Source: Azospirillum soli (GTDB taxonomy: Bacteria > Pseudomonadota > Alphaproteobacteria > Azospirillales > Azospirillaceae). Taken from it: a stretch of 64,000 bases of DNA. Location: positions 310,001-374,000 of the forward strand of contig NZ_JAGINQ010000004.1 of the NCBI RefSeq assembly GCF_017876165.1, written 5' to 3'. The notes beneath the pieces were generated by a model, which was given only the letters and a program-made list of their open reading frames with translations, was not told the DNA's origin and did not search any database. This document shows positions 24,847-33,702 of the stretch, one piece after another (within the stretch, counting starts at the first letter, position 1; each line of letters begins with the position of its first letter). The translations under genes were made by a program, and so were the position numbers.

Positions 24847-26196
24847 ATGAACGTCGAGACCCTGCGCCTGCGCATCCAAACGGTCCTGGGCCAGCACGGC
24901 AACGCCCGCTTCGCCTGGGACAGCGTCGGCGTTCTGGCCCTGAAGATCGTCGGGCAACTCCTGATCCTGATCGTCACCATCGCCATGACGCGGGTCATGG
25001 GGGCGGCGGAGTACGGCACCTTCGCCTACCTGATCTCGGTCAGCTTCGCGGTGGTACTGATTGCCACGCTGGGGCTGCCGATGGCGGCCAACAAGATCGT
25101 GTCCCGCTACACCGCGCGGGGGCGGATCGGCCGGTCGCGGCGGTTCATAATGTTCGGCACCGGCGCCATCGTCGCCGCCTCGCTGGTCTGCGGGACGCTG
25201 TTCGATCTGGCCTGGGTCTGGTACGGGGCCGCCGACCTGAGTTGGTGGCACCTGACCGGCCTGATCCTGACCATGGCGCTGATGCGCTTCCTGACCGACA
25301 CAGCCCGCGCGCTCGGCCGGCCGCTGCTGGGCTTCGGGGCGGAGACGGCGGGCGTGCGGCTCTTGTACCTGATCGGCGTTGGGGCGGCGTTGCTGCTCCC
25401 CCTCGGCCTGTCGGTGCGGGTGGCGGTTGAGGTCTACATCGCCGCCAACGCGGTGGTCGTCGCCGTGCTGCTGACCGCCGTGCTGGCGCGGGTCCGCGTC
25501 ATGGAGGCCAACCCGCCCCGGCGCCTGGGGCCGCTCTACCGCCGGTGGGGGTCCACCGCGCTTCTGATGCTGACCACGCCGCTGTTCTTCTACGTCATCT
25601 CCGAGACCGACATTCTGGTGCTGGGCCTCGTCGGGTCCCCGGCCGAGGTCGGCGTCTATCAGGTGGCGCGGCGGCTGGCCGAGCTGACCATGTTCTGCTC
25701 CATCGCCGTCAACGGCGTCGGGCTGGCCAGGCTGGCGGAGTGCCACACCCTGCGCCAGCCCGACCGGCTCCAGCGCACGGTGGACCTGATGATGGTCCTG
25801 TCGGCGGTGCCAACGGTTGGCGTGGCGCTGATGCTGCTGGCCTTCGGCGAGCCGCTGCTGCGGCTGTTCGGGCCGGACTTCACCGCCGGCTATGTCGCCA
25901 TGGGCATCCTCGCCGCCTACCGGACCATCGACGTGCTGACCGGCCCGGCCAGCGAGGTGCTGATGATGACCGGCCACCACCACCGCGTCTTCCGCGCCAA
26001 TCTGGCCTTCGCCGCCGCCAACGTCGCCGTCGTGGCCGTCTTCGCCAGCCTGTGGGGGCTGGAGGGTGCAGCACTCGGCACCGCCACTGGCACGCTGCTG
26101 TGGAAGGCGGCCATGTACGCCATGGTCCGGCGGCTGACGCCCTATGAGACCTCGATCCTCGTCCGGCTCGCGCGGCTGAAGGCCCGCGCCGCCTGA
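24847..26196 (+). CDS. Wzx-like polysaccharide flippase (MOP superfamily)
   Basis: A 449-residue protein with about 12 to 14 membrane helices. The N-terminal TRVMGAAEYGTFAYL and the following LGLPMAANKIVSRY are typical of Wzx/RfbX proteins, which turn lipid-linked repeat units from the cytoplasmic to the periplasmic face. With the Wzy-like polymerase and Wzc-like co-polymerase of this locus it completes a Wzx/Wzy-dependent pathway. An outer-membrane exporter (Wza) is not in the window. The gene begins 10 bases after the GT2 stop. Confidence 0.88.
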   Translation: MNVETLRLRIQTVLGQHGNARFAWDSVGVLALKIVGQLLILIVTIAMTRVMGAAEYGTFAYLISVSFAVVLIATLGLPMAANKIVSRYTARGRIGRSRRFIMFGTGAIVAASLVCGTLFDLAWVWYGAADLSWWHLTGLILTMALMRFLTDTARALGRPLLGFGAETAGVRLLYLIGVGAALLLPLGLSVRVAVEVYIAANAVVVAVLLTAVLARVRVMEANPPRRLGPLYRRWGSTALLMLTTPLFFYVISETDILVLGLVGSPAEVGVYQVARRLAELTMFCSIAVNGVGLARLAECHTLRQPDRLQRTVDLMMVLSAVPTVGVALMLLAFGEPLLRLFGPDFTAGYVAMGILAAYRTIDVLTGPASEVLMMTGHHHRVFRANLAFAAANVAVVAVFASLWGLEGAALGTATGTLLWKAAMYAMVRRLTPYETSILVRLARLKARAA

Positions 26197-26220
26197 ATTC
26201 CCCTTGCCACGGAGTCCCCG

Positions 26221-27000
26221 ATGCTCGACCACGCGACCGCTCTGCGCACGCTTCAGGTCAATTTCCCCCGGCTGGTCGATTACAAGTTCCTGCTCCAGCG
26301 CACCTACCGCAACACGTTGCGCCGGCCGTTCGAGGCGGACTTCCGGGCCATCGCCCTGCTGCCGAAGTCCGACCGCGACGTCTATGTGGACGTGGGCGCC
26401 AACCGGGGACAGAGCATCGACGCCATCCGCATGCTGCACCCTGCGTGCGTCATCCGCTCCTTCGAGCCGAACGCCGAGCTGTTCGTCCGGCTTCAATGGA
26501 TGTACCGGGACGATCCGCGCGTCCTTCCGGAGAACGTGGCGCTGGGGCGGGAGCCCGGTGTTGCGACGCTCTACGTCCCCTTCTACAAGGGCTACATGTT
26601 CGACGGCCTCGCCTCCATCAGCGAGGAACACGCGCTCGGCTGGCTGAACGCGGAGCGGATCATCGGCTTCGACGAACGGCACCTGACCTGCCGCAAGATG
26701 GAATGCGCGATCCGGACGCTGGACAGCTATGAGATGGCGCCGACCTTCCTGAAGCTGGACACCCAGGGGTCGGAGCTGGACGTGCTGATCGGCGGGGAGC
26801 GGACGTTGCGCCAGCACCAGCCCGTCATCATGTGCGAAGCGGCCAGCGAGGACCACGAGGCCTCCTATCTCGCCCCCTTCGGATACAAGCTCTATGGCTT
26901 CCATGGCGGGCGGTTCGTCGAGGGGCGGCCGGGCGATCTCAACTCCTTCTTCCTGACCGATGGGCATGTCGAACGGCTCGGCCCGCAGGCCGTGGCGTGA
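26221..27000 (+). CDS. FkbM family methyltransferase
   Basis: A 259-residue soluble protein with the FkbM-type SAM site VYVDVGANRGQS (about 57-68) and the acidic SFEPNAELFVRL strand two motif. KLDTQGSELDVLIGGE near 180 is the family's second signature. Such enzymes often O-methylate sugars of surface polysaccharides, which fits the position between flippase and acyltransferase genes. It starts at the ATG at 26221 behind ACGGAG. The exact acceptor sugar is unknown. Confidence 0.88.
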   Translation: MLDHATALRTLQVNFPRLVDYKFLLQRTYRNTLRRPFEADFRAIALLPKSDRDVYVDVGANRGQSIDAIRMLHPACVIRSFEPNAELFVRLQWMYRDDPRVLPENVALGREPGVATLYVPFYKGYMFDGLASISEEHALGWLNAERIIGFDERHLTCRKMECAIRTLDSYEMAPTFLKLDTQGSELDVLIGGERTLRQHQPVIMCEAASEDHEASYLAPFGYKLYGFHGGRFVEGRPGDLNSFFLTDGHVERLGPQAVA

Positions 27001-27010
27001 GGGCCGAGTC

Positions 27011-28153
27011 ATGGAAAGGGAAGACCTTCCGGCCTTGACGTCGTTGCGATTCTTCGCGGCCTTCGCGGTGGTGCTCTATCACTACGGGCACTATGTCGGG
27101 TCGGTGGAGCCGCTGGCCTCCCTGTATGGGCTCGGCTTCGATTCCGGGTTCATCGGGGTCACCTTCTTCTATGTGCTGTCGGGTTTCATCCTGAGCCACG
27201 CCTATCGCAACCGCAATCTGACGGAGCCGGGAGCGGTCCGGCGGTTCCTGCTGGCGCGGGTGGCGCGGATCGTGCCGGTCTATCTGCTGGGACTGGCGTT
27301 GAGTTTCCCCTTCGTCCTGTTCTGGGTCCTGAAGCTGCCGCCGGACGGGGCGGAATTCCTGCTGCGCGGATCGTCGCTGCTGCTGGCGCCCTTCATGCTG
27401 CAAAGCTGGGTACCGCTGGGGGCCTGCACCTGGAACTGTCCGGGCTGGTCGCTGTCCAACGAGGCTTTCTTCTATCTGCTGTTTCCGCTGTTGCTGCCGC
27501 TGGTGTGGCGGCGGTCGTTCGCGGTGGTGGTGGTGGTCGGGGGAGCCCTGCTGGTGGCGGGGTGGGCGGTTGCATGGACCATGTGGGGGGAGCCGGCCCG
27601 GCTGATGGACGAACTGGCGGAGCCGGTACCGGTCCAGGCGCTGGCCCAGGCGATCAAGTACCTGCCCATCAACCACCTGCCGGCCTTCGTGGCGGGGATG
27701 CTGGCCTACGCGGTGGTGACGCGGTGGCGGGGGCCGTCGCCGGGACCGTGGCTGTTCGCAGCCGGACTGGCGGCGGTGTTGGCCGGGGTGGCCTTGCGGG
27801 ATCACGTCTCCATCGTGGTCTTTCACAACGCGCTGTTCATCGTGCCGTTCGCGGTTCTGATCGCCGGGGCGGCGGGGCTTGGCACCGGGCGCTGCCTGTG
27901 GCTGGAGCGGCCGGGGCTGGTAATCCTCGGGCGGATCAGCTTCGCGCTGTACATCCTGCACATGCCGATCCGGACCATCGCGACGCACCCGCTGCTCCTC
28001 GGCCCGACGCCGATGGCGCACGCGGTTGCCTTGCCGCTGAGCCTGCTGGCGGCGGCGCTGGTCTGGCGCTTCGTCGAGGAGCCGGCGCGGGCGCAGATCA
28101 TGTCATTCGCCAAAAGCCCTTCGCCCCTCCGGGGCTCGGAGCCGGCCCGCTAA
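27011..28153 (+). CDS. Acyltransferase family 3 (OafA/ExoZ-type) membrane protein
   Basis: A 380-residue protein with about ten membrane helices. It opens with LTSLRFFAAFAVVLYHYGHY, whose RFxAAxxVxxxH motif marks acyltransferase family 3. FYVLSGFILSHAY follows. It would transfer an acetyl or other acyl group to the exopolysaccharide on the periplasmic side. The ATG at 27011 has a weak site (GAGGGCCGAG). It ends the rightward operon, after which a repeat-rich gap begins. Confidence 0.88.
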   Translation: MEREDLPALTSLRFFAAFAVVLYHYGHYVGSVEPLASLYGLGFDSGFIGVTFFYVLSGFILSHAYRNRNLTEPGAVRRFLLARVARIVPVYLLGLALSFPFVLFWVLKLPPDGAEFLLRGSSLLLAPFMLQSWVPLGACTWNCPGWSLSNEAFFYLLFPLLLPLVWRRSFAVVVVVGGALLVAGWAVAWTMWGEPARLMDELAEPVPVQALAQAIKYLPINHLPAFVAGMLAYAVVTRWRGPSPGPWLFAAGLAAVLAGVALRDHVSIVVFHNALFIVPFAVLIAGAAGLGTGRCLWLERPGLVILGRISFALYILHMPIRTIATHPLLLGPTPMAHAVALPLSLLAAALVWRFVEEPARAQIMSFAKSPSPLRGSEPAR

Positions 28154-28257
28154 GCGGGACGGGCGCTGAAGGCGACCGGAGGCGGAGAGTGGTTGGGATG
28201 AGGGGGCGGCCGACAGGCCGGAAAGCCTCTGGGATCGTCGGCGTTTCCCCCTCGCCC

Positions 28258-28373
28258 TAAAGCGAATTTGCATTCGCTTTAGATTCATATGGCCTCATGT
28301 GCCGGCCGGGCTTCGGACGCATAGGCGTCCGGGCCCGCCGTCGCGGTCCAGAGCGGATCGAAATCCGCTTTAA
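28258..28373 (+). repeat. 116-bp three-hairpin dispersed element, copy 1
   Basis: It has about 90% identity, without gaps, to 47295-47410. It contains three palindromes: AAAGCGAATTTGCATTCGCT (28259-28278), a GGACGC...GCGTCC hairpin (28315-28330) and AGCGGATCGAAATCCGCT (28352-28369). The last hairpin also appears reversed at 53922-53940. It lies in the gap after the acyltransferase gene. Confidence 0.8.
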
Positions 28374-28416
28374 CCCTCTCCCCAGGGGGGAGAGGGGATA
28401 TTGTTCGTGTGCCGCC

Positions 28417-28553
28417 ATTGTGCATCGTTGTGCAGTTTGTGCAGGAACGCAAATCTGCACAATGGCGAAAATCGCCATTTTTCTTTGTCGGATCAGCGAC
28501 TTACACCGATCCGTTTGTGTGCGTTCATTGTGCAGTCGATGCACAACGATTTG
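28417..28553 (-). repeat. 137-bp dispersed element, copy 2
   Basis: Reverse-strand match to 11059-11195, with three conserved blocks at 28526-28553, 28454-28476 and 28417-28437. Order, spacing and total length are the same as in copy 1. It sits between convergent genes and so is not tied to a promoter here. Confidence 0.8.
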
Positions 28554-28566
28554 TGAGCAAACAAAA

Positions 28567-28600
28567 AAAGCCAGCGGACACATCTCGGCCGCTGGCTTTT
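28567..28600. terminator. Bidirectional terminator between acyltransferase and manC
   Basis: A perfect 12-base stem, 28567-28578 with 28589-28600, has an A run on the left and a T run on the right, so it can act for both convergent transcripts. Confidence 0.85.
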
Positions 28601-28641
28601 GGCAGAGTAATCGAAAACCGGCGCCCAAACAACACGGGCGG

Positions 28642-30066
28642 TCAGTGCCGCCCGTAGGTGTCCTCGATGCGCACGATGTCGTCCTCGCCGAGGTAGGAGC
28701 CGGACTGCACCTCGATGATGTGCAAGGGCACCTTGCCGGGGTTTTCCAGCCGGTGAACCGTGCCGATGGGCAGGTAGATGGACTCGTTCTCGTAGACCAG
28801 CACCTCCTCCTCGCCGCGCGTGACCAGCGCGGTGCCCTTCACCACGACCCAGTGTTCGGCGCGGTGATAGTGCTTTTGCAGGGACAGGCGGGCGCCGGGC
28901 TTCACCGTCAGGCACTTCACCTGGAAACGCTCGCCAGCGTGAATCGACTGGAAGGAGCCCCAGGGGCGGTGCACCTGACGGTGGGTGAAGGGCTCGGTTC
29001 GGCCGTCGCGGCGCAGTTGTTCAACCAGCGCCTTCACGTCCTGCGCGCGGTCGCGGGAGGCGACGAGGACCGCATCCTCCGTGCTGACCACCACCACGTC
29101 GTCGAGGCCGACCACGGCGGTCAGCTGCCCTTCGCTGCGGACGTAGCAGTTGCGGGCGCCGTGGGTCACCACGTCGCCGTGGGCGACGTTGCCTTCGCCG
29201 TCCTTCTCGCCGACTTCCCACAGCGCGGCCCAGCCGCCGACGTCGGCCCAGCCGAGATCGCAGGGCACCACCACGGCGTCGTCGGTATGCTCCATCACCG
29301 CATGATCGATGGAGATGCTGGGCGCCCGCGCGAAGGCGTCGGCGTCCAGGCGGAAGAAGTCCAGATCGGCCTTGCCGGCCTCCAGCGCGGCGCGGCTTGC
29401 GGCCAGCACAGAGGGGGCGTAGCGGCCCAGCTCCTCGATCAGCTTGGCGGCGGGAAAGAGGAACATGCCGCTGTTCCAGCTGTGCTCCCCGTCCGCGACG
29501 TAGGCCTCGGCCACCGCGCGATCCGGCTTTTCGACGAAGGCCGCGACGCGGTGGACGCCCGGCTGGTCGGTGAACGACGCGCCGCGCCGGATGTAGCCGT
29601 AGCCAGTTTCCGGCCCGGTGGGCGTGATGCCGAAGGTGACGAGATGGCCGGAGGACGCCGCCTCCACCGCGCGGCCCACCGCCTCCTTGAAGGCGGGAAC
29701 GTCGCGGATCAGATGGTCGGCGGGCAGGACCAGAATCAGCGCGTCGGGATCGGTGGCGGCGGCGTGCAGCGCGCCGACGGCGCAGGCCGCCGCCGTGTTG
29801 CGCGCGGACGGCTCCAGCACGATGGCGCCGGGCGTCACGCCGGCCTGGCGCAGCTGCTCGGCAATGATGAAGCGGTGTTCCTGGTTGCAGATGACGATGG
29901 GAGCGGCGAAGCGGGCCCCGTCGGACACACGCAGGGCCGTCTCCTGAAGCATCGACTTGTCCGAGCATAAATTCAGAAGTTGCTTCGGATAAAGTTCGCG
30001 CGACATCGGCCAGAGCCTGACCCCGGCGCCGCCCGACAGCAGCACGGGAATGATGGGTTTGTCCAT
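28642..30066 (-). CDS. manC: Mannose-1-phosphate guanylyltransferase / mannose-6-phosphate isomerase
   Basis: A 474-residue bifunctional enzyme of the AlgA/CpsB/ManC type. The nucleotidyltransferase signature LSGGAGVRLWPMSRELYPKQ is at about residues 9-28, and the C-terminal cupin (about 360-470) holds QKHYHRAEHWVVVKG and the metal-binding histidines of type II isomerases. It makes GDP-mannose for polysaccharide synthesis. The start at 30066 (MDKPIIPV) was preferred to the ATGs at 30099 and 30096. It faces the exopolysaccharide operon and probably supplies it with precursor. Confidence 0.92.
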   Translation of the reverse strand: MDKPIIPVLLSGGAGVRLWPMSRELYPKQLLNLCSDKSMLQETALRVSDGARFAAPIVICNQEHRFIIAEQLRQAGVTPGAIVLEPSARNTAAACAVGALHAAATDPDALILVLPADHLIRDVPAFKEAVGRAVEAASSGHLVTFGITPTGPETGYGYIRRGASFTDQPGVHRVAAFVEKPDRAVAEAYVADGEHSWNSGMFLFPAAKLIEELGRYAPSVLAASRAALEAGKADLDFFRLDADAFARAPSISIDHAVMEHTDDAVVVPCDLGWADVGGWAALWEVGEKDGEGNVAHGDVVTHGARNCYVRSEGQLTAVVGLDDVVVVSTEDAVLVASRDRAQDVKALVEQLRRDGRTEPFTHRQVHRPWGSFQSIHAGERFQVKCLTVKPGARLSLQKHYHRAEHWVVVKGTALVTRGEEEVLVYENESIYLPIGTVHRLENPGKVPLHIIEVQSGSYLGEDDIVRIEDTYGRH

Positions 30067-30128
30067 CAGCCGCCCCCTTCTGGAATGACTATTCATCAAA
30101 CGACGGGCATCGTTCTAATTCTGTATTA

Positions 30129-30252
30129 CCCGAGTTCCGCCACAGGTCGGACCACGCAGGGGACGTACCCCCGGCGACGCTTGGTGTCTCCCCGCAGGAC
30201 TGACGGACCTGCGCAACGGGTGCATGTGCCTTCGCAGGGCGGCATAGCCCTG
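30129..30252 (+). ncRNA. Candidate structured leader upstream of metK
   Basis: The 5' gap of metK folds by eye into a long interrupted rod. Outer pairs: 30129-30131/30218-30220, 30134-30136/30215-30217 and 30143-30148/30206-30211. An internal loop follows, then a 13-pair stem at 30156-30169/30183-30195. A second hairpin pairs 30235-30240 with 30247-30252. It ends about 110 bases before the metK start. It may be a regulatory leader or a small RNA; it does not obviously match known SAM riboswitches. Confidence 0.35.
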
Positions 30253-30361
30253 TTGCATTGCAGCAAATGACCGGAGTAGCCCGGAATACGCCTTGGATGG
30301 GTTGGGCACGGGCAGCCCATAATATCGTCGCAACTCGAAATGAATCGAAGGAGCGAGCGGG

Positions 30362-31531
30362 ATGCCGGCGAACAGCTATTGCTTCACCAGCGAGTCCGTG
30401 TCCGAAGGCCATCCGGACAAGGTGTGCGACCGCATCTCCGACGCGATCGTCGATCTGTACCTGTCGCACGACCCGTACGCCCGCGTGGCCGTGGAAACGC
30501 TCGCCACAACCAATCAGGTGGTGCTGGCCGGCGAGGTGCGCGGTCCGGAGAGCATCACGCCCGACATGCTGATCCAGGTCGCGCGCGCCGCGGTGAAGGA
30601 CATCGGCTACGAGCAGGACGGCTTCCATTGGGAGAAGATGGACGTCAAGTGCTTCGTCCACTCGCAGTCCGCCGACATCGCGGTTGGTGTCGACGCCGCC
30701 GGTGAGAAGGACGAGGGCGCCGGCGACCAGGGCATCATGTTCGGCTACGCCTGCAACGAGACCCCGGCTCTGATGCCGGCGCCGATCTACTACGCCCACG
30801 CCATCCTGAAGTCGCTGGCCGAGGCCCGCCATTCGGGTGCCGCCCCGCAGCTCGGCCCCGACGCCAAGAGCCAGGTGACGCTGCAGTACGAGAACGGCAA
30901 GCCGGTGCGCGCCACCGCCGTCGTGGTCTCCACCCAGCACGCCGATGGCCTGACCCAGGAGGAGGTGCGCGAGATCGTCCGCCCGCACGTCGTCAATTGC
31001 CTGCCGCAGGGCTGGATGTGCGACGAGGCCAGCTTCTACGTCAACCCGACCGGCCGCTTCGTGATCGGCGGGCCGGACGGCGACGCCGGCCTGACGGGCC
31101 GCAAGATCATCGTGGACACCTACGGCGGGGCCGCCCCGCACGGCGGCGGTGCCTTCTCCGGCAAGGATCCGACCAAAGTCGACCGCTCGGCCGCCTACGC
31201 CGCGCGCTACCTCGCCAAGAACGTCGTCGCGGCGGATTTGGCGCAGCGCTGCACCATTCAGCTGTCCTATGCGATTGGCGTCTCCAAGCCGCTGTCGGTC
31301 TATGTGGACACGCACGGCACCGGGGTCGTGGACGAGGATCGGCTGTCCAAGATCCTTCAGCAGTTGGTGGACCTGTCCCCGCGCGGCATCCGGACGCACC
31401 TCGGCCTGAACAAGCCGATTTACGCGCGCACCGCCGCCTACGGCCATTTCGGGCGCGAGGCGGAGGCGGATGGCGGTTTCGGGTGGGAGCGGACCGACCT
31501 GATCCACGATCTGCGCACCGCGTTCTTTTAA
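30362..31531 (+). CDS. metK: S-adenosylmethionine synthetase
   Basis: A 389-residue enzyme that makes S-adenosylmethionine from methionine and ATP. Family motifs are complete: [20 protein letters not shown] at the N-terminus, [12 protein letters not shown] near 120, and [19 protein letters not shown] near 262. The ATG at 30362 follows GAAGGAGCGAG. Three methyltransferases encoded in this window depend on its product. The 3' end overlaps the convergent lipoprotein gene by four bases. A foldable leader precedes it. Confidence 0.97.
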   Translation: MPANSYCFTSESVSEGHPDKVCDRISDAIVDLYLSHDPYARVAVETLATTNQVVLAGEVRGPESITPDMLIQVARAAVKDIGYEQDGFHWEKMDVKCFVHSQSADIAVGVDAAGEKDEGAGDQGIMFGYACNETPALMPAPIYYAHAILKSLAEARHSGAAPQLGPDAKSQVTLQYENGKPVRATAVVVSTQHADGLTQEEVREIVRPHVVNCLPQGWMCDEASFYVNPTGRFVIGGPDGDAGLTGRKIIVDTYGGAAPHGGGAFSGKDPTKVDRSAAYAARYLAKNVVAADLAQRCTIQLSYAIGVSKPLSVYVDTHGTGVVDEDRLSKILQQLVDLSPRGIRTHLGLNKPIYARTAAYGHFGREAEADGGFGWERTDLIHDLRTAFF

Positions 31532-31863
31532 GAACGCAGGCGGCGAAGCGTCATCAGGCCGCCGGTCAGCGGGTCCCGGAGGCGGGCCGTGTTCTGGTCG
31601 ATCAGTTCGATCTCCAGGGTCGGCCCGAAGCTCTCCGGGATCACGGTGACGGTGTTGCCGGCGACCGAGTAGTTGACCGGCTGGTCGAGCCCGAGGACGC
31701 GCATGCTCGACCGGCGGAACTCGTAGGTTCCCAGGGACATGCCGAGGCCTATGGGCGCCGTCAGCGTCCAGCGTCCGATCAGCGGGTTGCCGGGATCGTA
31801 GGTCTCGCACGCGCTGACCAGGAGCAGGGTCAGGGCGGCGGCCAGGATGGTTCGCAGACGCAT
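31528..31863 (-). CDS. Small lipoprotein, unknown function
   Basis: A 111-residue protein starting at 31863. Residues 1-19 form a lipoprotein signal with the lipobox LVSAC, so the mature N-terminal cysteine would be lipid-anchored. The rest ([21 protein letters not shown]..., [18 protein letters not shown]) looks like a small beta-rich domain, reminiscent of lipocalin-like or META-type folds, without a firm family. The longer frame to 32154 would lose the lipobox start. The stop is shared with the metK stop region (four-base convergent overlap). Confidence 0.7.
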   Translation of the reverse strand: MRLRTILAAALTLLLVSACETYDPGNPLIGRWTLTAPIGLGMSLGTYEFRRSSMRVLGLDQPVNYSVAGNTVTVIPESFGPTLEIELIDQNTARLRDPLTGGLMTLRRLRS

Positions 31864-31961
31864 GGCGGTGTCGTTCCGAAGCGGAGTTCCAGAACGGAAA
31901 CGCGCGGGGCGCCGGATCGGCCCACGGATGAGGGAAGTGGATGAGGGAGGGGGCCGCCCTG

Positions 31962-32435
31962 TTACCGGACCCGTGCCAGCCGGCCCGCCTGATAGCTCCA
32001 GGCGGCGGTGCTCTTGCCGTCGTTGGCGGGCATGGAGACCGTCAGGGCTTGCCCGGCGGTAGCGACTTCCGGCGCGTCGCTGCAGGTGCCGAAGGGAAGC
32101 GAGACGCTGGGCTGCGGGCCGGACAGGTCGAGGACGCGGTAACGCGCCGCGCAATTGCCCCCATCCCCATTGTGCTGGAGCAGCACCAGCCAGCGGCCTT
32201 GCAGATTGTAGGCGTTGACGAAAGCGATGGAGCGGCTGTCGCGGTCTTCGAACACGACGCGCTCGTTCACGATGACGCGGTTGAGCTTTGGGCCGTCCTC
32301 GACCAGTTGCAGGGTCTCATTGCCGATGGCCGCTTGCAGGCGCACGTCGGCAGCGCTGGCGGGGATCACCGCCATGACGCCCGCTGTCGTGACCATCGCC
32401 GACAGGACGCAACCCAGGGAAATCCGTGCCTTCAC
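31962..32435 (-). CDS. Periplasmic hypothetical protein (157 aa)
   Basis: A 157-residue protein with a signal peptide of about 28 residues ending ASA. The mature part is beta-rich, with two cysteines (in NCAARYR and GTCSD) that could form a disulfide. No family is recognised. It is followed by a lipoprotein gene on the same strand after 98 bases, so the two may share an operon. The gene begins about 180 bases from the divergent tRNA gene. Confidence 0.65.
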   Translation of the reverse strand: MKARISLGCVLSAMVTTAGVMAVIPASAADVRLQAAIGNETLQLVEDGPKLNRVIVNERVVFEDRDSRSIAFVNAYNLQGRWLVLLQHNGDGGNCAARYRVLDLSGPQPSVSLPFGTCSDAPEVATAGQALTVSMPANDGKSTAAWSYQAGRLARVR

Positions 32436-32543
32436 CGCCTTCTACCCCTCTTGCCGCTGGCGTTCCGTCGGCGAAGGTAGGGAAGCCGGCGGTGCGTGGG
32501 AAGTCGGCCGAACGGCAAATTTCACGGGAACGAAAAATTTTGG

Positions 32544-32572
32544 TTGCCTTCCGCGCCGGGCCGATCTACAAC
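32544..32572 (+). promoter_or_regulatory. Probable promoter of tRNA-Arg
   Basis: TTGCCT at 32544-32549, a 17-base spacer and TACAAC at 32567-32572 make a plausible housekeeping promoter 45 bases before the tRNA. Confidence 0.45.
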
Positions 32573-32616
32573 GCGCCTCTGCCTCGGACGGCACCGCCGC
32601 CCCAGGCCAGAGAGAA

Positions 32617-32693
32617 GCGCCCGTAGCTCAGCTGGATAGAGCACCAGACTACGAATCTGGGGGTCAGGAGTTCGAATCTCTTCGGGCGCGCCA
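32617..32693 (+). tRNA. tRNA-Arg (anticodon ACG)
   Basis: A 77-base cloverleaf: acceptor GCGCCCG pairs with CGGGCGC, the D arm is GCTC-AGCTGGATA-GAGC, the anticodon stem CCAGA/TCTGG encloses CTACGAA, and the T arm has TTCGAATC. CCA is encoded. The ACG anticodon (read as ICG after editing) decodes CGN arginine codons. Confidence 0.95.
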
Positions 32694-32709
32694 TCTCTCC
32701 TTTTCTTCC

Positions 32710-33609
32710 CTAGCCCGGTCCTCTTCGACCTTCGAGCAGATCACGCTCGCCGACCAGGGCATCCCCGATAAAATCCAGAAACGCCCGCACGCGCGCCATG
32801 TGGCGCAGGTCCCCGTGCGTCAGCAGCCAGATTTTGGTTTCCACTTCCTCGACCAGATCGCCGAGGCGGCAAAGCTCCGGCATGCGGTCGGCCAAGCCGC
32901 AGGGCAGCAGGCCGAGCCCGGCGCCGGCCCGCACCGCCTCCGCCAGCACCGCGACCGAGTTGACCCGGTGGCCGACCCGCTCCGGCGCGACGGTGCGCTT
33001 GAACCACTGGGCCATGCGCGTATGGTCGAAGGTCTCGTCCAGCCCGACCCAGTCCCGCCGGGCGGGATCGTCGGCGGTGCGGTCCAGATAGGCGGCCGAA
33101 CCGTAGACCGCGAAGGCCAGCCCCGCCACGACCCGCCCGACGAGGTTTTCCGGCGGCTTGTTGGTGGAGCGGATCGCCACGTCGGCCTCGCGCCGGGCCA
33201 GGCTGAGCGACGCCTCGGCGATCAGCAGATCGACGCGCATGCCGGGGTAAAGCGCCCGAAACGCCGCGAGGTGACGGGGCAGGAAGTGCATCGCCAGAAT
33301 GTCGATGGTGGTGACGCGCACCGTGCCGCTGAGCTGCGTGTCGCGGCCGGACAGCAGGCGGTTGGCGGCGGCCAGTTCCGCCTCCACTTTCAGGGCGACG
33401 CGGTGCATTTCATCGCCGGCCGCCGTCAGGACATAGCCGCCCGGCTGCTTGTCGAACAGTCCGGTGCCGAAGGCCGCCTCCAGCGCGGCGACGCGGCGCA
33501 GAACGGTGGTGTGGTTGACCCCCAGCGCGCGGGCCGCCGCCGACAGGGAGCCGTGCCGCGCCACCGCCAGGAAGTAGCGGACGTCGTCCCAGTTGTCCTG
33601 TGCATTCAT
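32710..33609 (-). CDS. LysR family transcriptional regulator
   Basis: A 299-residue regulator. The start at 33609 (MNAQDNWDDVRYF) gives the normal LysR length. The winged HTH is at about 10-65 (SLSAAARALGVNHTTVLRRV), and the C-terminal substrate-binding domain follows (90-290). It lies divergent from the membrane-protein gene at 33703 with a 93-base gap, the usual position for a LysR target, so that gene or the YceI gene beyond it may be regulated. The ligand is unknown. It ends 16 bases from the tRNA-Arg gene, convergent with it. Confidence 0.88.
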   Translation of the reverse strand: MNAQDNWDDVRYFLAVARHGSLSAAARALGVNHTTVLRRVAALEAAFGTGLFDKQPGGYVLTAAGDEMHRVALKVEAELAAANRLLSGRDTQLSGTVRVTTIDILAMHFLPRHLAAFRALYPGMRVDLLIAEASLSLARREADVAIRSTNKPPENLVGRVVAGLAFAVYGSAAYLDRTADDPARRDWVGLDETFDHTRMAQWFKRTVAPERVGHRVNSVAVLAEAVRAGAGLGLLPCGLADRMPELCRLGDLVEEVETKIWLLTHGDLRHMARVRAFLDFIGDALVGERDLLEGRRGPG

Positions 33610-33702
33610 GCAGAGGCTTTCTGCGAATTTTCCGAATTCACGCTTATTCAAGCACATAATACGTAATTGGAGAAGCACGAACGAACTCGCGGTTCTCCCT
33701 CA

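Noticed and set aside
30067..30361. Known SAM-II or SAM/SAH riboswitch upstream of metK
   Set aside because: The short pseudoknot patterns of these classes are not visible; the fold seen is different, so only a candidate leader is reported.
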